64,000 nucleotides of DNA. Source: G963663365 sp963663365. Its GTDB lineage: Bacteria > Hinthialibacterota > Hinthialibacteria > Hinthialibacterales > G963663365. The position numbers and the translations under genes are program-made. The notes below the pieces were generated by a model. The model saw nothing but the letters and a program-made list of their open reading frames with translations, had not been told where the DNA came from and ran no database searches. Positions 44,153-53,696 of this stretch are shown one piece after another. Position 1 is the stretch's first letter. Every line of letters begins with the position of its first letter. The stretch spans positions 682,001 to 746,000 of the forward strand of contig CAXXIH010000004.1 in assembly GCA_963663365.2 (NCBI GenBank). The letters run 5' to 3'.

Positions 44153-44359
44153 TTAACGGATACCCTGATGCGGTCCGCGAGGCCGGATGGTCGTAACTGT
44201 CCAGTCGGATTTACCCTCGCTGGGCGGGATTGGGATGGTCCCGGAATCCGCTTTTGTATCTCGAGAGTGTAAACGAATGACAATCAAAACGGATACGATT
44301 AGGCCTCCCAGAATAACGCATAATAGAAAAATCCCGCCCGCAAGTATCAATAGACGCAT
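44153..44359 (-). CDS. Small single-span membrane protein
   Basis: 68 residues from ATG 44359, with GGAG seven to ten bases upstream. One membrane helix (LLILAGGIFLLCVILGGLIVSVLIVI) then a polar basic/Pro tail (HSRDTKADSGTIPIPPSEGK). No family recognised. It could be real because of the ribosome site and the clean membrane segment; expression is not proven. Confidence 0.5.
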   Translation of the reverse strand: MRLLILAGGIFLLCVILGGLIVSVLIVIRLHSRDTKADSGTIPIPPSEGKSDWTVTTIRPRGPHQGIR

Positions 44360-44403
44360 GCAAAAACTCCAATAAGACTGCAAACCTCACCGGACGAACT
44401 TAT

Positions 44404-44426
44404 AACCAGGATTGGCAATCCTGGTT
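44404..44426. terminator. Perfect 10-bp hairpin, possible terminator
   Basis: AACCAGGATT (44404-44413), loop GGC, AATCCTGGTT (44417-44426). It lies just past the end of the M20 amidohydrolase frame at 44441. There is no proper T-run, so termination is uncertain. Confidence 0.4.
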
Positions 44427-44440
44427 AGCCAATTAGAAAA

Positions 44441-45615
44441 CTATTCCAACACCAATAACCGTTCGGACGCCGATACCATAACTTCAAGAGCCAAAGGCAG
44501 CGCATTCTCGTCAATATTAAAGCGGGAATTATGATGCGGAAAATCGCTGCCCGCTTCTTTATTGCCCACGCCCACAAAAAAATAGCACCCCGGCACACGT
44601 TCCTGCACAAAAGCCATATCCTCGCCCCCCATGCTAGGTTCCTGACAAACCACTTGGCCTTTGCCCACAATCGATTCGGCCGCTTCCCGGACTGTTTGGG
44701 TAACAATCGGATCATTGACGACTGTGGGATACACATGTCGATAATCCAAATCGTATGTTCCACCCATCGCCGAAGTAATTCCTCCAAGAATACGTTTGAA
44801 TTTATCGGGCATAGCCGCGCGTAATTCCGGATTATAAGTCCGCACGGTGCCTTGGAGTTTGACCTTGCTTGGGATGATGTTAAATGCCGTGCCGCCATGA
44901 ACAGCACCGAAACTCAAAACGAACGGCTCCACCGGCGGGCACTCACGATGCAGGCCGCCTTGAAGCGCCTCGATAACCCGGGCTGTCATCAATATCGTAT
45001 CGACACCCAACTGCGGCATTGCGCCATGCGTCCCCTTGCCATTCAAACTGATTTCAAAACTATCGTTCGCGGCAAAGACCGGCCCTTCACGTACCCCAAT
45101 TTGCCCGGACGGGAAAAAGGACCACAAATGTAACGCCAAACAAGCATCAACGGGAAAAATCTCCAGCATACCTTCATCGAGCATCGGTTTTGCGCCACCG
45201 GCAATCTCTTCGGCCGGCTGAAACATCATGACGACTTCCCCCGGAAGATCGTCCTTCTTGGCAGCTAAAAGTTCCGCGGCAACAATCCAATCGCCGTATG
45301 TCCATCATGTGCGCAGGCGTGCATCACCCCATCGTTGCAGGACCGGTAAGGAACATCGTTCTCTTCTTGAATCGGAAGCGCATCCATATCCGCCCGGATA
45401 AGAATCCGGCGGCCGGGTCGTGATCCTTTTAGACGCGCCAAAACACCGGTTTTACCAATGCCCGTATGGACCTCATAACCGGCTTCTTTTAGATGTTTCG
45501 CAACAATCCCGGAGGTACGAACTTCTTCAAAACCGAGTTCCGGATGCTTATGCAGGTCCCGGCGAATGTCGATTAACCGGCCGGTAACCGCCTTGACTTC
45601 GGGACGAATCTTCAT
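44441..45615 (-). pseudogene. M20-family amidohydrolase (N-acyl-amino-acid / hippurate hydrolase-like), broken by a frameshift
   Basis: Two frames make up one protein. 45615-45265 (N-terminal, 116 codons): RRDLHKHPELGFEE, LIRADMDALPIQEEND, MHACAHDGHTA. 45229-44441 (C-terminal): MMFQPAEEIAGGAKPMLDEG with the catalytic Glu pair, HLWSFFPSGQIG, SMGGEDMAF, HNSRFNIDENALP. Around 45285 the sequence reads GGATTGTTGCCGCGG; one missing base sends the frame from HTAIGL into a stop at 45265, whereas the other frame continues AAELLAAKKDDLPGEVVMMF. All metal and catalytic residues are otherwise present. Either a recent mutation or a sequence error. 15 bp after the DUF362 gene, so co-transcribed with it. 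Confidence 0.85.
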
Positions 45616-45630
45616 TTTAACCTCGATTTC

Positions 45631-46596
45631 TTATGAAACGGGAACGGAGACAGGTTTCGTGCGCCGGGCGCGGAACTGACGCCACAAACCGCGAAGGATA
45701 TGCGGCAACGAAAACTTCACAGGCATCATATCCTCATCCGCGCACAGCTTGAAATTGCGGGCCAGACAATCCTCGAGCGGCGGTCCCAGAATTTCGATGT
45801 TCTCCATATCCAGGGACGCGCTCATGCCCAGTTGATGCGCCGCTTCCAACACCAAATGCTTTTCCGGATCTGCACCCAATATCTCTACCCAAACACGATC
45901 CAGTGCCAATGTATCGCCACAAGCGGTAATTAAACCAACCATATTCGGATCGCCATTCATTGGCCCTAAGCGCTCCATGGCCATAATGCCGTCGGCAATC
46001 GTCAAAACCGGCGCAATGGCGTGGCAATTAACGACAAGCATCTTCGCAAAACACAGCGCATCCGCACCGACTTTAAAATGCCACAAAGCCTTGCGCCGTC
46101 CGGGAACACATCCATAAAGATTTTTCACGCCTAAAGTGAGATAGCATTGTTGATGGACTTTAATTTTGGGGAGATTGATAACTGCGTCGAATCCATCCAA
46201 TCCCGAACTGACCTGCGGATGAGCAACCTCACCATTCAGAGTTCCGCCTGGCCGCGACTTGCCTAAATCCAGCACCGGCTCAAGCCCAAGAGATTCTAAT
46301 CCCGGGGTCATGCCCGCCTTTTTCGCGACCCCTGCTGCGCTGCCGATGGCGCAACTGTCGCCTACAACCGGAGTAGCGCCTACTTCGAGGACCAGCCGCG
46401 CCACCGCCTCGACAATGCTTGCATCGGTCGTTGTATAAGGTTTGGGAGCAAGTAAATTGGGCTTGAGTAGAACTCTTTGTCCTGGGGCCACAAACGCCTT
46501 CATCCCCCCCAGCCGGTCCAGACAAACACGCATGGCGGCCAGAACCGGTTCGCGGTCGTAAGTAGTGCATTTTTCGATGCTTAAAGGGATTTTCAT
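45631..46596 (-). CDS. DUF362-domain protein
   Basis: 321 residues. VLLKPNLLAPKPYTTTDASI, VVGDSCAIGSAAGVAKKAGM, DAVINLPKIKVHQQCYLTLG, VKNLYGCVPGRRKALWHF and TIADGIMAMERLGPMNGDP are the conserved core of DUF362, here without the ferredoxin-like cluster domain some members carry. Members are associated with iron-sulfur or redox proteins but the reaction is unknown. It leads a two-gene unit with the amidohydrolase. Confidence 0.85.
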   Translation of the reverse strand: MKIPLSIEKCTTYDREPVLAAMRVCLDRLGGMKAFVAPGQRVLLKPNLLAPKPYTTTDASIVEAVARLVLEVGATPVVGDSCAIGSAAGVAKKAGMTPGLESLGLEPVLDLGKSRPGGTLNGEVAHPQVSSGLDGFDAVINLPKIKVHQQCYLTLGVKNLYGCVPGRRKALWHFKVGADALCFAKMLVVNCHAIAPVLTIADGIMAMERLGPMNGDPNMVGLITACGDTLALDRVWVEILGADPEKHLVLEAAHQLGMSASLDMENIEILGPPLEDCLARNFKLCADEDMMPVKFSLPHILRGLWRQFRARRTKPVSVPVS

Positions 46597-46784
46597 GGTG
46601 ATTCCGGTTTGGAAATCCTACGCAAGGTGGGGATGAATGGCAAGGAACAGCATGTGCAGTTCTTACACAGGCTGACCATAGAGTAATGCGCTGTCCAATA
46701 CGCTTCTTTTTGCTTGTGAAAGAGGAATTGCGGTCATATCCTGATGACAGAAATCCGTTGAATCATGAAGCATAAGGCAAGCAG

Positions 46785-47990
46785 ATGCCGGAAGTTTTGC
46801 ATATTGTCACTTCATTATGTGGCGGCGGAGCCCGCCACATTCATACGCTAATTCAAGGATTGGCCGGACAAAGCGGAACGTGCGCGTTGTTGGCCCCTGA
46901 TGATGAGCCGGCATTAAGCGCTCAGTTTCGTTCATCCGGTATTCTTTGGAGAGCGTTGCCTCCGGAAAATAGTAATCCGCTTAAAATCGTCTCGGCTATT
47001 CGCCGCGCAATTCATGATTTCCAACCGGCTATCGTCCATCTTCACGGTCACCGGGCGGGCCTCTTTGGCCGGTTGGCTGTGGCTTCTATTAGCAACCAGC
47101 GGCCTGCCGTGGTGACGACTTTTCACGGCTATCATCCCCCGTTTTACCGTTACCCCTGGTCACGCCTGGCGGGCAACTCCATCGAAAGAATGCTCGCACC
47201 ATTGAGCGATGCTTTTATCGCCGTATCCCCAAGCACCGCCGAGTTCGCAGCGCAGGCCTTATGCATGGAGCCGGATGATATCGACATCATCCCCAACGGC
47301 ATTCCACTCCAAGGTCCACCAATGGAATTGGAACGTAAGACAGCGCGTCAGGAGTTGCTTTCCTTGTTTTCGCAATCGCCGCTGGACCACCCACCGGTGT
47401 TAATTGGTTGTATTGCCCGGCTGCACCGCCAAAAGGGTGTAGATCTTCTGCTGGAAGCCTGGCGCATTTTTGCGCAACGGTCGCCCCTCATACAAAATCG
47501 CCGCGGCCATTTCCACTTGCTTATCGCCGGTGACGGCCCGGAGCGTAAATATTACCGCCTCTTTTGCCAAGAATACGGTCTTGAATCGAATGTCCATTTC
47601 CTGGGAGCGATTCCCTCTTCGCGCGGATTTTTGTCGGGAGTGGATTTATTTGTGCTGCCGTCCCGTTGGGAAGGTTTGCCGTTAACCGTACTCGAAGCCT
47701 GGGATGCGGGCACACCGGTTCTAGCTACAAAAGTACCTGGTAATTGCGGCTTAATCCGTCACGATATCGATGGATTCTTGGTCGAACCTCTGGCAGAACA
47801 ATTGGCCCGCGCCTTGGCTCTTCTTTCCGGTGACAGCAAAAGGCGCGCGCGATTCATTACTCAAGCCGGTATAAAAATTAAAAATTACAGCGCAGAAAAA
47901 ATGGCGGAATCGGTACAGGCCGTTTACCGCCGCATAGTAAACGAGCAAGCCGGCTGCATTACCCCTGTTTCAGAATGCTTGGCGGATTGA
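46785..47990 (+). CDS. GT4-type glycosyltransferase
   Basis: 401 residues, ordinary length. N-terminal domain: HIVTSLCGGGARHIHTLIQG, IVHLHGHRAGLFGRLA, VVTTFHGYHPPFY. C-terminal donor domain: IIPNGIPLQG, LIGCIARLHRQKGVDLLLEAW, LLIAGDGPERKYY, VHFLGAIPSSRGFLSGVDLF, LPSRWEGLPLTVLEAWDAGT (the E-x7-E motif). Retaining GT-B fold, nucleotide-sugar dependent. Likely surface glycan assembly, as is the dehydratase at 48.7 kb. Convergent with the pseudopilin gene. Confidence 0.9.
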   Translation: MPEVLHIVTSLCGGGARHIHTLIQGLAGQSGTCALLAPDDEPALSAQFRSSGILWRALPPENSNPLKIVSAIRRAIHDFQPAIVHLHGHRAGLFGRLAVASISNQRPAVVTTFHGYHPPFYRYPWSRLAGNSIERMLAPLSDAFIAVSPSTAEFAAQALCMEPDDIDIIPNGIPLQGPPMELERKTARQELLSLFSQSPLDHPPVLIGCIARLHRQKGVDLLLEAWRIFAQRSPLIQNRRGHFHLLIAGDGPERKYYRLFCQEYGLESNVHFLGAIPSSRGFLSGVDLFVLPSRWEGLPLTVLEAWDAGTPVLATKVPGNCGLIRHDIDGFLVEPLAEQLARALALLSGDSKRRARFITQAGIKIKNYSAEKMAESVQAVYRRIVNEQAGCITPVSECLAD

Positions 47991-47997
47991 AGGTTCT

Positions 47998-48600
47998 TCA
48001 AAACTTTTTCGCTTGATACGCCCCGTGCGTCGTCACCGGCCCCGGCCCCCAATGCACAATATCTCCAATTGAATAGAGTCCGTTGGTAACTTCAAAAGGA
48101 AACGAGTGATTCATTTCGTAATCCGGCCCCAAAGAGCGATGAACATAATGTATCCAGTTGGGAAAAGGCAGACGCCCCGTGCAGCCCGATAGTGAAAAAA
48201 CATCTGCAGTAAAACATTTCCAGTTATGCGGCAACCACTCTGCTTCGTCAGTATCTCCGGCGTAATGGTAATAGGGATCTCCTCCCCAATCGATTTCCGC
48301 TTCATAATTGGAAAAGGGATCATGCGGGCATGCACTTAAATAGGCAATCGGTGTTGTTAGTTCACGCAGACGTGGCGGCTTGCCTTCATTGGGCCCTAAA
48401 GGATAAGCATTCCAATCCAAATAATACTGCTCCATGGCCGTGGATTGGGCTTTCAAATCTGCATAAACACGCGAAATTTTCGCCCGCGTTTGTGCATTCA
48501 AAAAATTAGGGATGGCAATTGCCGCCAAAATACCGATGATCGCCACCACAATCAGCAATTCGATCAGCGTAAAGCCCTTTCCCTGCGCTCCGATTTTCAT
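47998..48600 (-). CDS. Type II secretion / type IV pilin-like pseudopilin (paralogue)
   Basis: About 200 residues from ATG 48600 (a TTG/ATG at 48618 gives six more). KIGAQGKGFTLIELLIVVAI then IGILAAIAIPNFLNAQTRAK is the prepilin signature with Glu5. The body shares FLNAQTRA-x-x-SRVYADLKAQSTAMEQYYLDWNAYPLG with the protein at 1305-1883 (ADLRSLHTAMESYFVDKNTYPP), so they are paralogues. It has extra Trp/Pro-rich loops in the C-terminal half. No pilus assembly genes nearby. Confidence 0.87.
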   Translation of the reverse strand: MKIGAQGKGFTLIELLIVVAIIGILAAIAIPNFLNAQTRAKISRVYADLKAQSTAMEQYYLDWNAYPLGPNEGKPPRLRELTTPIAYLSACPHDPFSNYEAEIDWGGDPYYHYAGDTDEAEWLPHNWKCFTADVFSLSGCTGRLPFPNWIHYVHRSLGPDYEMNHSFPFEVTNGLYSIGDIVHWGPGPVTTHGAYQAKKF

Positions 48601-48662
48601 GGCGCGATTATTGCACAAAAACCGCTGGGATATGAACCACTATTTTGACGCCTGGAAAAAAT

Positions 48663-49694
48663 TTACACATACCCGCCTTCGCGCAGGTAGGCGCGGAGTT
48701 CTTCTTTAGAGACCGGCTGGTTGCTGGTGATAAATCCGGATGAGAGTTCAATCGGCGGGCCCGGACGGTCATCGACGCGCTGCGAGGGGATAATCACTCC
48801 CAAATCGTCACTTAAAAGATAGGCGTGGACCGCTTCACCGGGCGTAATTAGATCTTCATCTAATTTTTCACCCGGGGTAATACCGATAATTCTAATCGCA
48901 ATATCTTCCGCCTTGAGTCCGGCCTTGGGTGCGAGTTCTTCGATCATGACTTCACACAAATCTTGGATACGCACGGCTTTCATGCGCATCACAAAGATTT
49001 CTCCACCCTGCGCCCGGGCCGCAGCCTCAAGCACCAGCTGAGCGGCATTGGGAACCGTCATAAAGAAACGGCGCATATCCGCGTGAGTCAGCGTAACCGG
49101 GCCGCCCTGACGAATCTGCTCCCGCCAGAGGGGCAAAACCGATCCGCGTGAATCGAGCACATTCCCAAAACGAACCGAGCAAAAAATCTTTTGTGGCATG
49201 CGCCGGTAGAATGATGCCCAGGCAATGAGCCGTTCGGCCAACAGCTTCGTTGCACCCATCGTCGAAGTGACATTGACAGCCTTATCGGTGCTGATATTGA
49301 CCACTCGGCGCACACTGGTTTCGAGCGCGGCCGTAATCACATTCTGTGTACCAAGCACATTGGTCTTAACGGCTTCGGGGGGATCATATTCGGTCGATTC
49401 CACGCGCTTGAGCGCGGCGGCATGAAACACCGTATCCACACCATCGAAGGCCCGGCGCAGACGGTCGACTTCACGGACATCGCCCAATAAATAACGGATA
49501 TTGTTATATTTCGCGAACTCCTGACGGAGCAGGGCCTGACGGTATTCATCCCGCGACAGGATACGCACCATCGAAGGTTTGTATTTTAGCAATTGGCGTA
49601 CAATCTCACTGCCAATCGAACCTGTACCGCCCGTCACGCAAACTGCGCGGCCTTCCAGCATCATACTCAGCCGTTCACGAATATCCGCATCCAT
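48663..49694 (-). CDS. Nucleotide-sugar 4,6-dehydratase / epimerase (PseB/CapD-like)
   Basis: 343 residues from ATG 49694, preceded by GAGG nine bases upstream (an ATG two codons earlier is too close to it). Extended SDR: CVTGGTGSIGSEIVRQLLKY (NAD(P) fold), FHAAALKRVESTEYDP, NVLGTQNVITAAL and STDKAVNVTSTMGATKLLAE, where Met replaces the usual Tyr of YxxxK as in PseB/FlaA1-type dehydratases. Acts on UDP-N-acetyl sugars for surface polysaccharide or protein glycosylation. No membrane part, unlike CapD. Confidence 0.85.
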   Translation of the reverse strand: MDADIRERLSMMLEGRAVCVTGGTGSIGSEIVRQLLKYKPSMVRILSRDEYRQALLRQEFAKYNNIRYLLGDVREVDRLRRAFDGVDTVFHAAALKRVESTEYDPPEAVKTNVLGTQNVITAALETSVRRVVNISTDKAVNVTSTMGATKLLAERLIAWASFYRRMPQKIFCSVRFGNVLDSRGSVLPLWREQIRQGGPVTLTHADMRRFFMTVPNAAQLVLEAAARAQGGEIFVMRMKAVRIQDLCEVMIEELAPKAGLKAEDIAIRIIGITPGEKLDEDLITPGEAVHAYLLSDDLGVIIPSQRVDDRPGPPIELSSGFITSNQPVSKEELRAYLREGGYV

Positions 49695-49801
49695 AGCCAT
49701 ACCTCGCCCCGGATGTCACACGGAGCATCGTAAAGTTATCGGCGGCTCATTCCAAAAGTGGAGTGCCGGTCCAAATCGCTGAATAGGACCACCTGACGCA
49801 A

Positions 49802-50743
49802 TCAGGCAGGTTGTTCGGCGGGTGTGTCGTCTTTGGGACGGAAAAGACCCACCATCAAAATGGACATCTCATAGAGCAAAATGAGCGGGAATGCACAGAT
49901 CAACTGGCTGGTAGGATCCGGCGGAGTGACGATCGCTCCTAAAACAAACATACCCACAATCACATAAGACCGAGCTTTGCGGAGCGAGGCCGCAGTAACA
50001 AGTCCCATTTTTGCCAGCAACGCAATGACTACCGGCTCTTCAAAAATAACACCGAAGGCCAGCACCAAATGCAGGGCGTTGTTGAGATAGATATCAATCG
50101 ACCAGATGTTTTCGATCCCGGCGCCGGCCGCCAAAGAAGACATAAAAGCGATCATGATCGGCAGAACGAGAAAATACGCAAACAATCCGCCGCAAACAAA
50201 ACAGAACCAAGTGGAGATGACCGTGGGAAAAATGAAACGTTTTTCACGTTTATAAAGCCCGGGTGAGACAAATCGCCAAATTTCATAGAAGAAATAAGGA
50301 AAACCTATAAAGATGCCCGCAACAATCGAAATCTTGATTTTCGCCATAAAGGCCACAAGCGGACCTTGGGCATTGAAACGAACACGCCCGGCTTCGTCCC
50401 GGTAGGATTCAGCCTCCGGATCGACATCAACAATCGCTGTCTCATCCCCCGTAACTTCCGATTCATCGCTGGAAGAAAAATATTCAACCACCGGTGTAAA
50501 CATCCCGGTTAAAAGATCGCTGAGTTTCTGTAAGCGGTCGACATCCTCGGCGGGTGCAATCAGCATTTGCAGCAGGTAACCCGAAAAAGCAAAGCTGACA
50601 AGCGTACATACTGCTAAAACCACAATCATGCGGATGATGCGTACGCGCAGTTCTTCAAGGTGCTCGATGAAGCTCATATGCCCGCCGAGTTCGACGTCTT
50701 CGTCGTGATCCTCAGGCGGAGGCAGTTTTTTATCTTCAGCCAT
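49802..50743 (-). CDS. tatC: Sec-independent translocase subunit TatC
   Basis: 313 residues against about 250 usual. SFIEHLEELRVRIIRMIV at the N-terminus, GIFIGFPYFFYEIWRFVSPGLYKREKRF after helix 2 and AFGVIFEEPVVIALLAKMGL are TatC signatures. The extra length is a periplasmic loop of about 70 residues between helices 1 and 2, acidic (SSSDESEVTGDETAIVDVDP). TatC binds twin-arginine signal peptides. Nine bases after tatA/tatB. Confidence 0.95.
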   Translation of the reverse strand: MAEDKKLPPPEDHDEDVELGGHMSFIEHLEELRVRIIRMIVVLAVCTLVSFAFSGYLLQMLIAPAEDVDRLQKLSDLLTGMFTPVVEYFSSSDESEVTGDETAIVDVDPEAESYRDEAGRVRFNAQGPLVAFMAKIKISIVAGIFIGFPYFFYEIWRFVSPGLYKREKRFIFPTVISTWFCFVCGGLFAYFLVLPIMIAFMSSLAAGAGIENIWSIDIYLNNALHLVLAFGVIFEEPVVIALLAKMGLVTAASLRKARSYVIVGMFVLGAIVTPPDPTSQLICAFPLILLYEMSILMVGLFRPKDDTPAEQPA

Positions 50744-50752
50744 GGCAGCGGT

Positions 50753-51373
50753 TTAATCCGTAACGTAATCGTCCGAAAGATTGGTATTGGTTGGTGTCGG
50801 CTTTTTCACCTGTTGGGCTTCTTCTTCTGCATTTTCCGATTGGCTTGCCAATTCGCCGGAAAGATAGCCCTCCGATGTGTAATTCCGATTGCTGTCTTCT
50901 TCAGATGGTGTATCTGTTTCTATTGTCTGCTCCGAAGATTGAGCCGAGGAATCGCTCTTGTTTGCGGATGGCGGTGACTCATCAAATGGATGCGTATCGT
51001 CGTTACAGAAAGTCTCTTCATAAGTTGCATCCGGCTTTGCTTGCTCACTATAAATTTCATCCTCATAGGTCGAGGCATAGTAATCGTCTTCTCCGGAAGA
51101 CGATATCGCCGGAGCAGTCGGAGGAGTCGGCTCGGATTCTTCTGTCTTGTTCGATGAATCTTCGTAAGAGATTGTTTTCGGTGGACGGCGGGGAGGTGGA
51201 GTTTCAAGGGCCGCCAAGTCGATCTGTTCCTTGACCTCCTGTGTGGCCTGGCGAATGGCCCGGCTGACTTTTCCCAAAAGACGCGCAATTTCCGGAAGCC
51301 GTTTCGGCCCAAAGACCAACAAGGCCACTACAACGATGACCGCGATTTCCGGACCGCCAGGTATACCAATCAC
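50753..51373 (-). CDS. Sec-independent translocase subunit TatA/TatB-type
   Basis: 206 residues, GTG start with AGAAGGAG upstream. GGPEIAVIVVVALLVFGPKRLPEIARLLGK is the membrane helix and amphipathic helix of TatA/TatB; FGP is invariant. Length and long acidic Pro/Ser/Glu tail point to TatB (receptor partner of TatC) but TatA in this lineage could be similar. It forms an operon with tatC and would export the sulfatase at 2.1 kb. Confidence 0.9.
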   Translation of the reverse strand: MIGIPGGPEIAVIVVVALLVFGPKRLPEIARLLGKVSRAIRQATQEVKEQIDLAALETPPPRRPPKTISYEDSSNKTEESEPTPPTAPAISSSGEDDYYASTYEDEIYSEQAKPDATYEETFCNDDTHPFDESPPSANKSDSSAQSSEQTIETDTPSEEDSNRNYTSEGYLSGELASQSENAEEEAQQVKKPTPTNTNLSDDYVTD

Positions 51374-51469
51374 CGAACACTCACTCCTTCTGGTTTCGCT
51401 CCGGGCCTTATTCAGGCTCCGTGCGTCGCTTGATAACCATCCTATCGATCTTACAGGCGGGCAACCATA

Positions 51470-52468
51470 TTAAGATGCCAAGACTTGCGCCAGCTTGTAG
51501 ATATCCGGGTCCACCTCTTTTTTCTGTGTCCATACAATCTCAAGCGGGCTTCGAACCACTTTCCCTGATATCAGACCCACCATAAGATCCGTCTCTCCGT
51601 CAAGAAGAGCCAACACAGCAGCGTGCCCCAACCGGCTGGCCAAGACGCGATCAGCGGCCGTCGGAGTACCACCCCGTTGAATATGACCGATCACTGAGGC
51701 GCGAACACTGATATCCGGGAGACGTTTCGAAACTTGGAACTCCACCTCCAACGCTGATGCAGCGCCCTCGGCAACGACTAAAATAAACGATTCTTTGCCG
51801 CGCTTCTTGCCTTCCTCCAATTTGCGGCAGATGTCATCGTAGTTAAAAGAAACACCGGGCACGAGGATATCCTCGGCTCCGCCGCCAATTCCCACTTCCA
51901 AAGCAATAAAACCGGCATCACGGCCCATGACTTCTATGACAAACAATCGTTCGTGCGAGGTGGCCGTATCGCGAATCTTATCGATTGCCTCCAACGCCGT
52001 ATTGACAGCTGTATCAAAGCCAATAGTCAGATCGGTACCGGCGATGTCATTATCAATCGTTCCTGGCACACCCACAGTCTGGATGCCGTAACCCGCCAAC
52101 TCATGCGCCCCCCGATAGGAACCGTCGCCGCCAATGACAACGACACCTTCGATCCCATGCTTCTTTAGATTGGCAACGGCCTTTTTCTGACCTTCTTCGG
52201 TCTTGAATTCCAAACAGCGCGCCGTCTGCAAAATCGTGCCGCCTCGATTCAGAATCCCGCCGACACTCGAAAGACTCATGAGCTGCATGTCATCATCGAT
52301 CATGCCCCGATAGCCATTCCGTATCCCAAAACACTCCAGACCATGTGCACAGGCCGTACGTACAACCGCACGAATGGCCACATTCATCCCAGGCCCGTCT
52401 CCACCGCTGGTTAAGACGGCAATACGAGATAGTTTTTTTGACGTGTCAGCTGCTTTTTTCTTGGGCAT
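51470..52468 (-). CDS. pfkA: ATP-dependent 6-phosphofructokinase
   Basis: 332 residues from ATG 52468; the longer frame (to 52549) starts with unconserved sequence. IAVLTSGGDGPGMNVAIRAV, VVIGGDGSYRGAHELAGYGI (Gly in GGDGS is the ATP-type form) and VGVPGTIDNDIAGTDLTIGF with Gly before TIDND, rather than Lys, both point to ATP and not pyrophosphate. VMGRDAGFIALEVGIGGGAE and IGHIQRGGTPTAADRVL give the substrate and regulatory sites. Catalyses the committed step of glycolysis. Confidence 0.95.
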   Translation of the reverse strand: MPKKKAADTSKKLSRIAVLTSGGDGPGMNVAIRAVVRTACAHGLECFGIRNGYRGMIDDDMQLMSLSSVGGILNRGGTILQTARCLEFKTEEGQKKAVANLKKHGIEGVVVIGGDGSYRGAHELAGYGIQTVGVPGTIDNDIAGTDLTIGFDTAVNTALEAIDKIRDTATSHERLFVIEVMGRDAGFIALEVGIGGGAEDILVPGVSFNYDDICRKLEEGKKRGKESFILVVAEGAASALEVEFQVSKRLPDISVRASVIGHIQRGGTPTAADRVLASRLGHAAVLALLDGETDLMVGLISGKVVRSPLEIVWTQKKEVDPDIYKLAQVLAS

Positions 52469-52663
52469 AGAACTGAACCTGATTGGAGGATCTGCTCTTG
52501 AACAACGATGAACAGGCACGGGTGACAAGAGAGCGGGGACCGGTCGCATGACCGGCCCCCGTATGATAGCAGTACGTTGTTCTGGTCCTAGCCGTTACTT
52601 TACCAACGCCATTTGACCCGGATTGCCGGGGATGCGGCAGAATCTGGCAAGCTCGGCAGGAGA

Positions 52664-53656
52664 TTATTTTTTGCCGATCCAGGACATCATGCCGCGCAGA
52701 ACCTTGCCTACGACCTCGACCTGATGATTCTGGTCAATACGTTTGAGGGCATTGTAAACGGGACGATTGGCCTGGTTTTCCAGAATCCACTCCCGTGCAA
52801 AACGGCCGTCTTGTATCTCGTCCAAAATGCGGCGCATCTCTTTTTTGGTCTCTTCGGTAACCAGACGCGGACCACGGGTAAGATCGCCATATTCGGCGGT
52901 GTCGGAAATCGAATAGCGCATACCCGCGATACCGGCCTCATAAATGAGATCGACGATGAGTTTGACTTCGTGGACACACTCAAAATAGGCCATTTCAGGC
53001 TGATAGCCCGCTTCGACCAGCGTTTCAAAACCGGCTTTGATCAATGAGGTCAGGCCGCCGCAAAGCACAACCTGCTCACCGAAGAGGTCCGTTTCGGTCT
53101 CTTCTTCAAAGCTCGTCTCGATAACACCCGCACGCGTTCCGCCGATTCCTTTGGCATAGGCCAAAGCGTTGTCTTTGGCTTTGCCTGAAGCATCTTGATA
53201 GATCGCGATCAAGCAGGGAACACCGCCGCCACCCGCAAACACACGGCGGACAATATGCCCGGGGCCTTTGGGCGCGCACATAATTACATCGATATCCGCC
53301 GGGGGAACAATCTGGCCGTAATGAATATTGAATCCATGCGCGAACAGCAATGTCTGCCCCGCTTTGAGATTGTCAGCAATCTCTTTGTTGTAGACGAGTG
53401 GCTGAATCTGGTCAGGAAGCGTAACGGTCAAAATGTCCGCTTTCTTGGTGACTTCTGCAGCGCTCATCACTTCAAAACCATCGGCTTTGGCAGCGTCATA
53501 ATTCTGCCCGGGCACTTCGGCCACGATGACCGAAACACCACTATCGCGAAGATTTTGGGAATGTGCGTGTCCTTGGCTTCCGTATCCGAGAACTCCTACT
53601 GTCTTTCCATTAAGTTTGCCAAGGTCGGCATCCTTGTCGTAGTACATTGTGACCAT
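52664..53656 (-). CDS. ilvC: Ketol-acid reductoisomerase (class I)
   Basis: 330 residues, the short class I form. GVLGYGSQGHAHSQNLRDSG is the NADPH fold; APKGPGHIVRRVF, TSFEEETETDLFGEQVVLCG carry the Mg-binding Asp/Glu residues; YSISDTAEYGDLTRGPR is the C-terminal signature. Converts acetolactate or acetohydroxybutyrate to the dihydroxy acid. Follows ilvN by 40 bp in the ilvB-ilvN-ilvC order. Confidence 0.97.
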   Translation of the reverse strand: MVTMYYDKDADLGKLNGKTVGVLGYGSQGHAHSQNLRDSGVSVIVAEVPGQNYDAAKADGFEVMSAAEVTKKADILTVTLPDQIQPLVYNKEIADNLKAGQTLLFAHGFNIHYGQIVPPADIDVIMCAPKGPGHIVRRVFAGGGGVPCLIAIYQDASGKAKDNALAYAKGIGGTRAGVIETSFEEETETDLFGEQVVLCGGLTSLIKAGFETLVEAGYQPEMAYFECVHEVKLIVDLIYEAGIAGMRYSISDTAEYGDLTRGPRLVTEETKKEMRRILDEIQDGRFAREWILENQANRPVYNALKRIDQNHQVEVVGKVLRGMMSWIGKK

Positions 53657-53696
53657 CGTCGACTCCTAATACTTTCATGTTGCCGTTTCCGACTAT

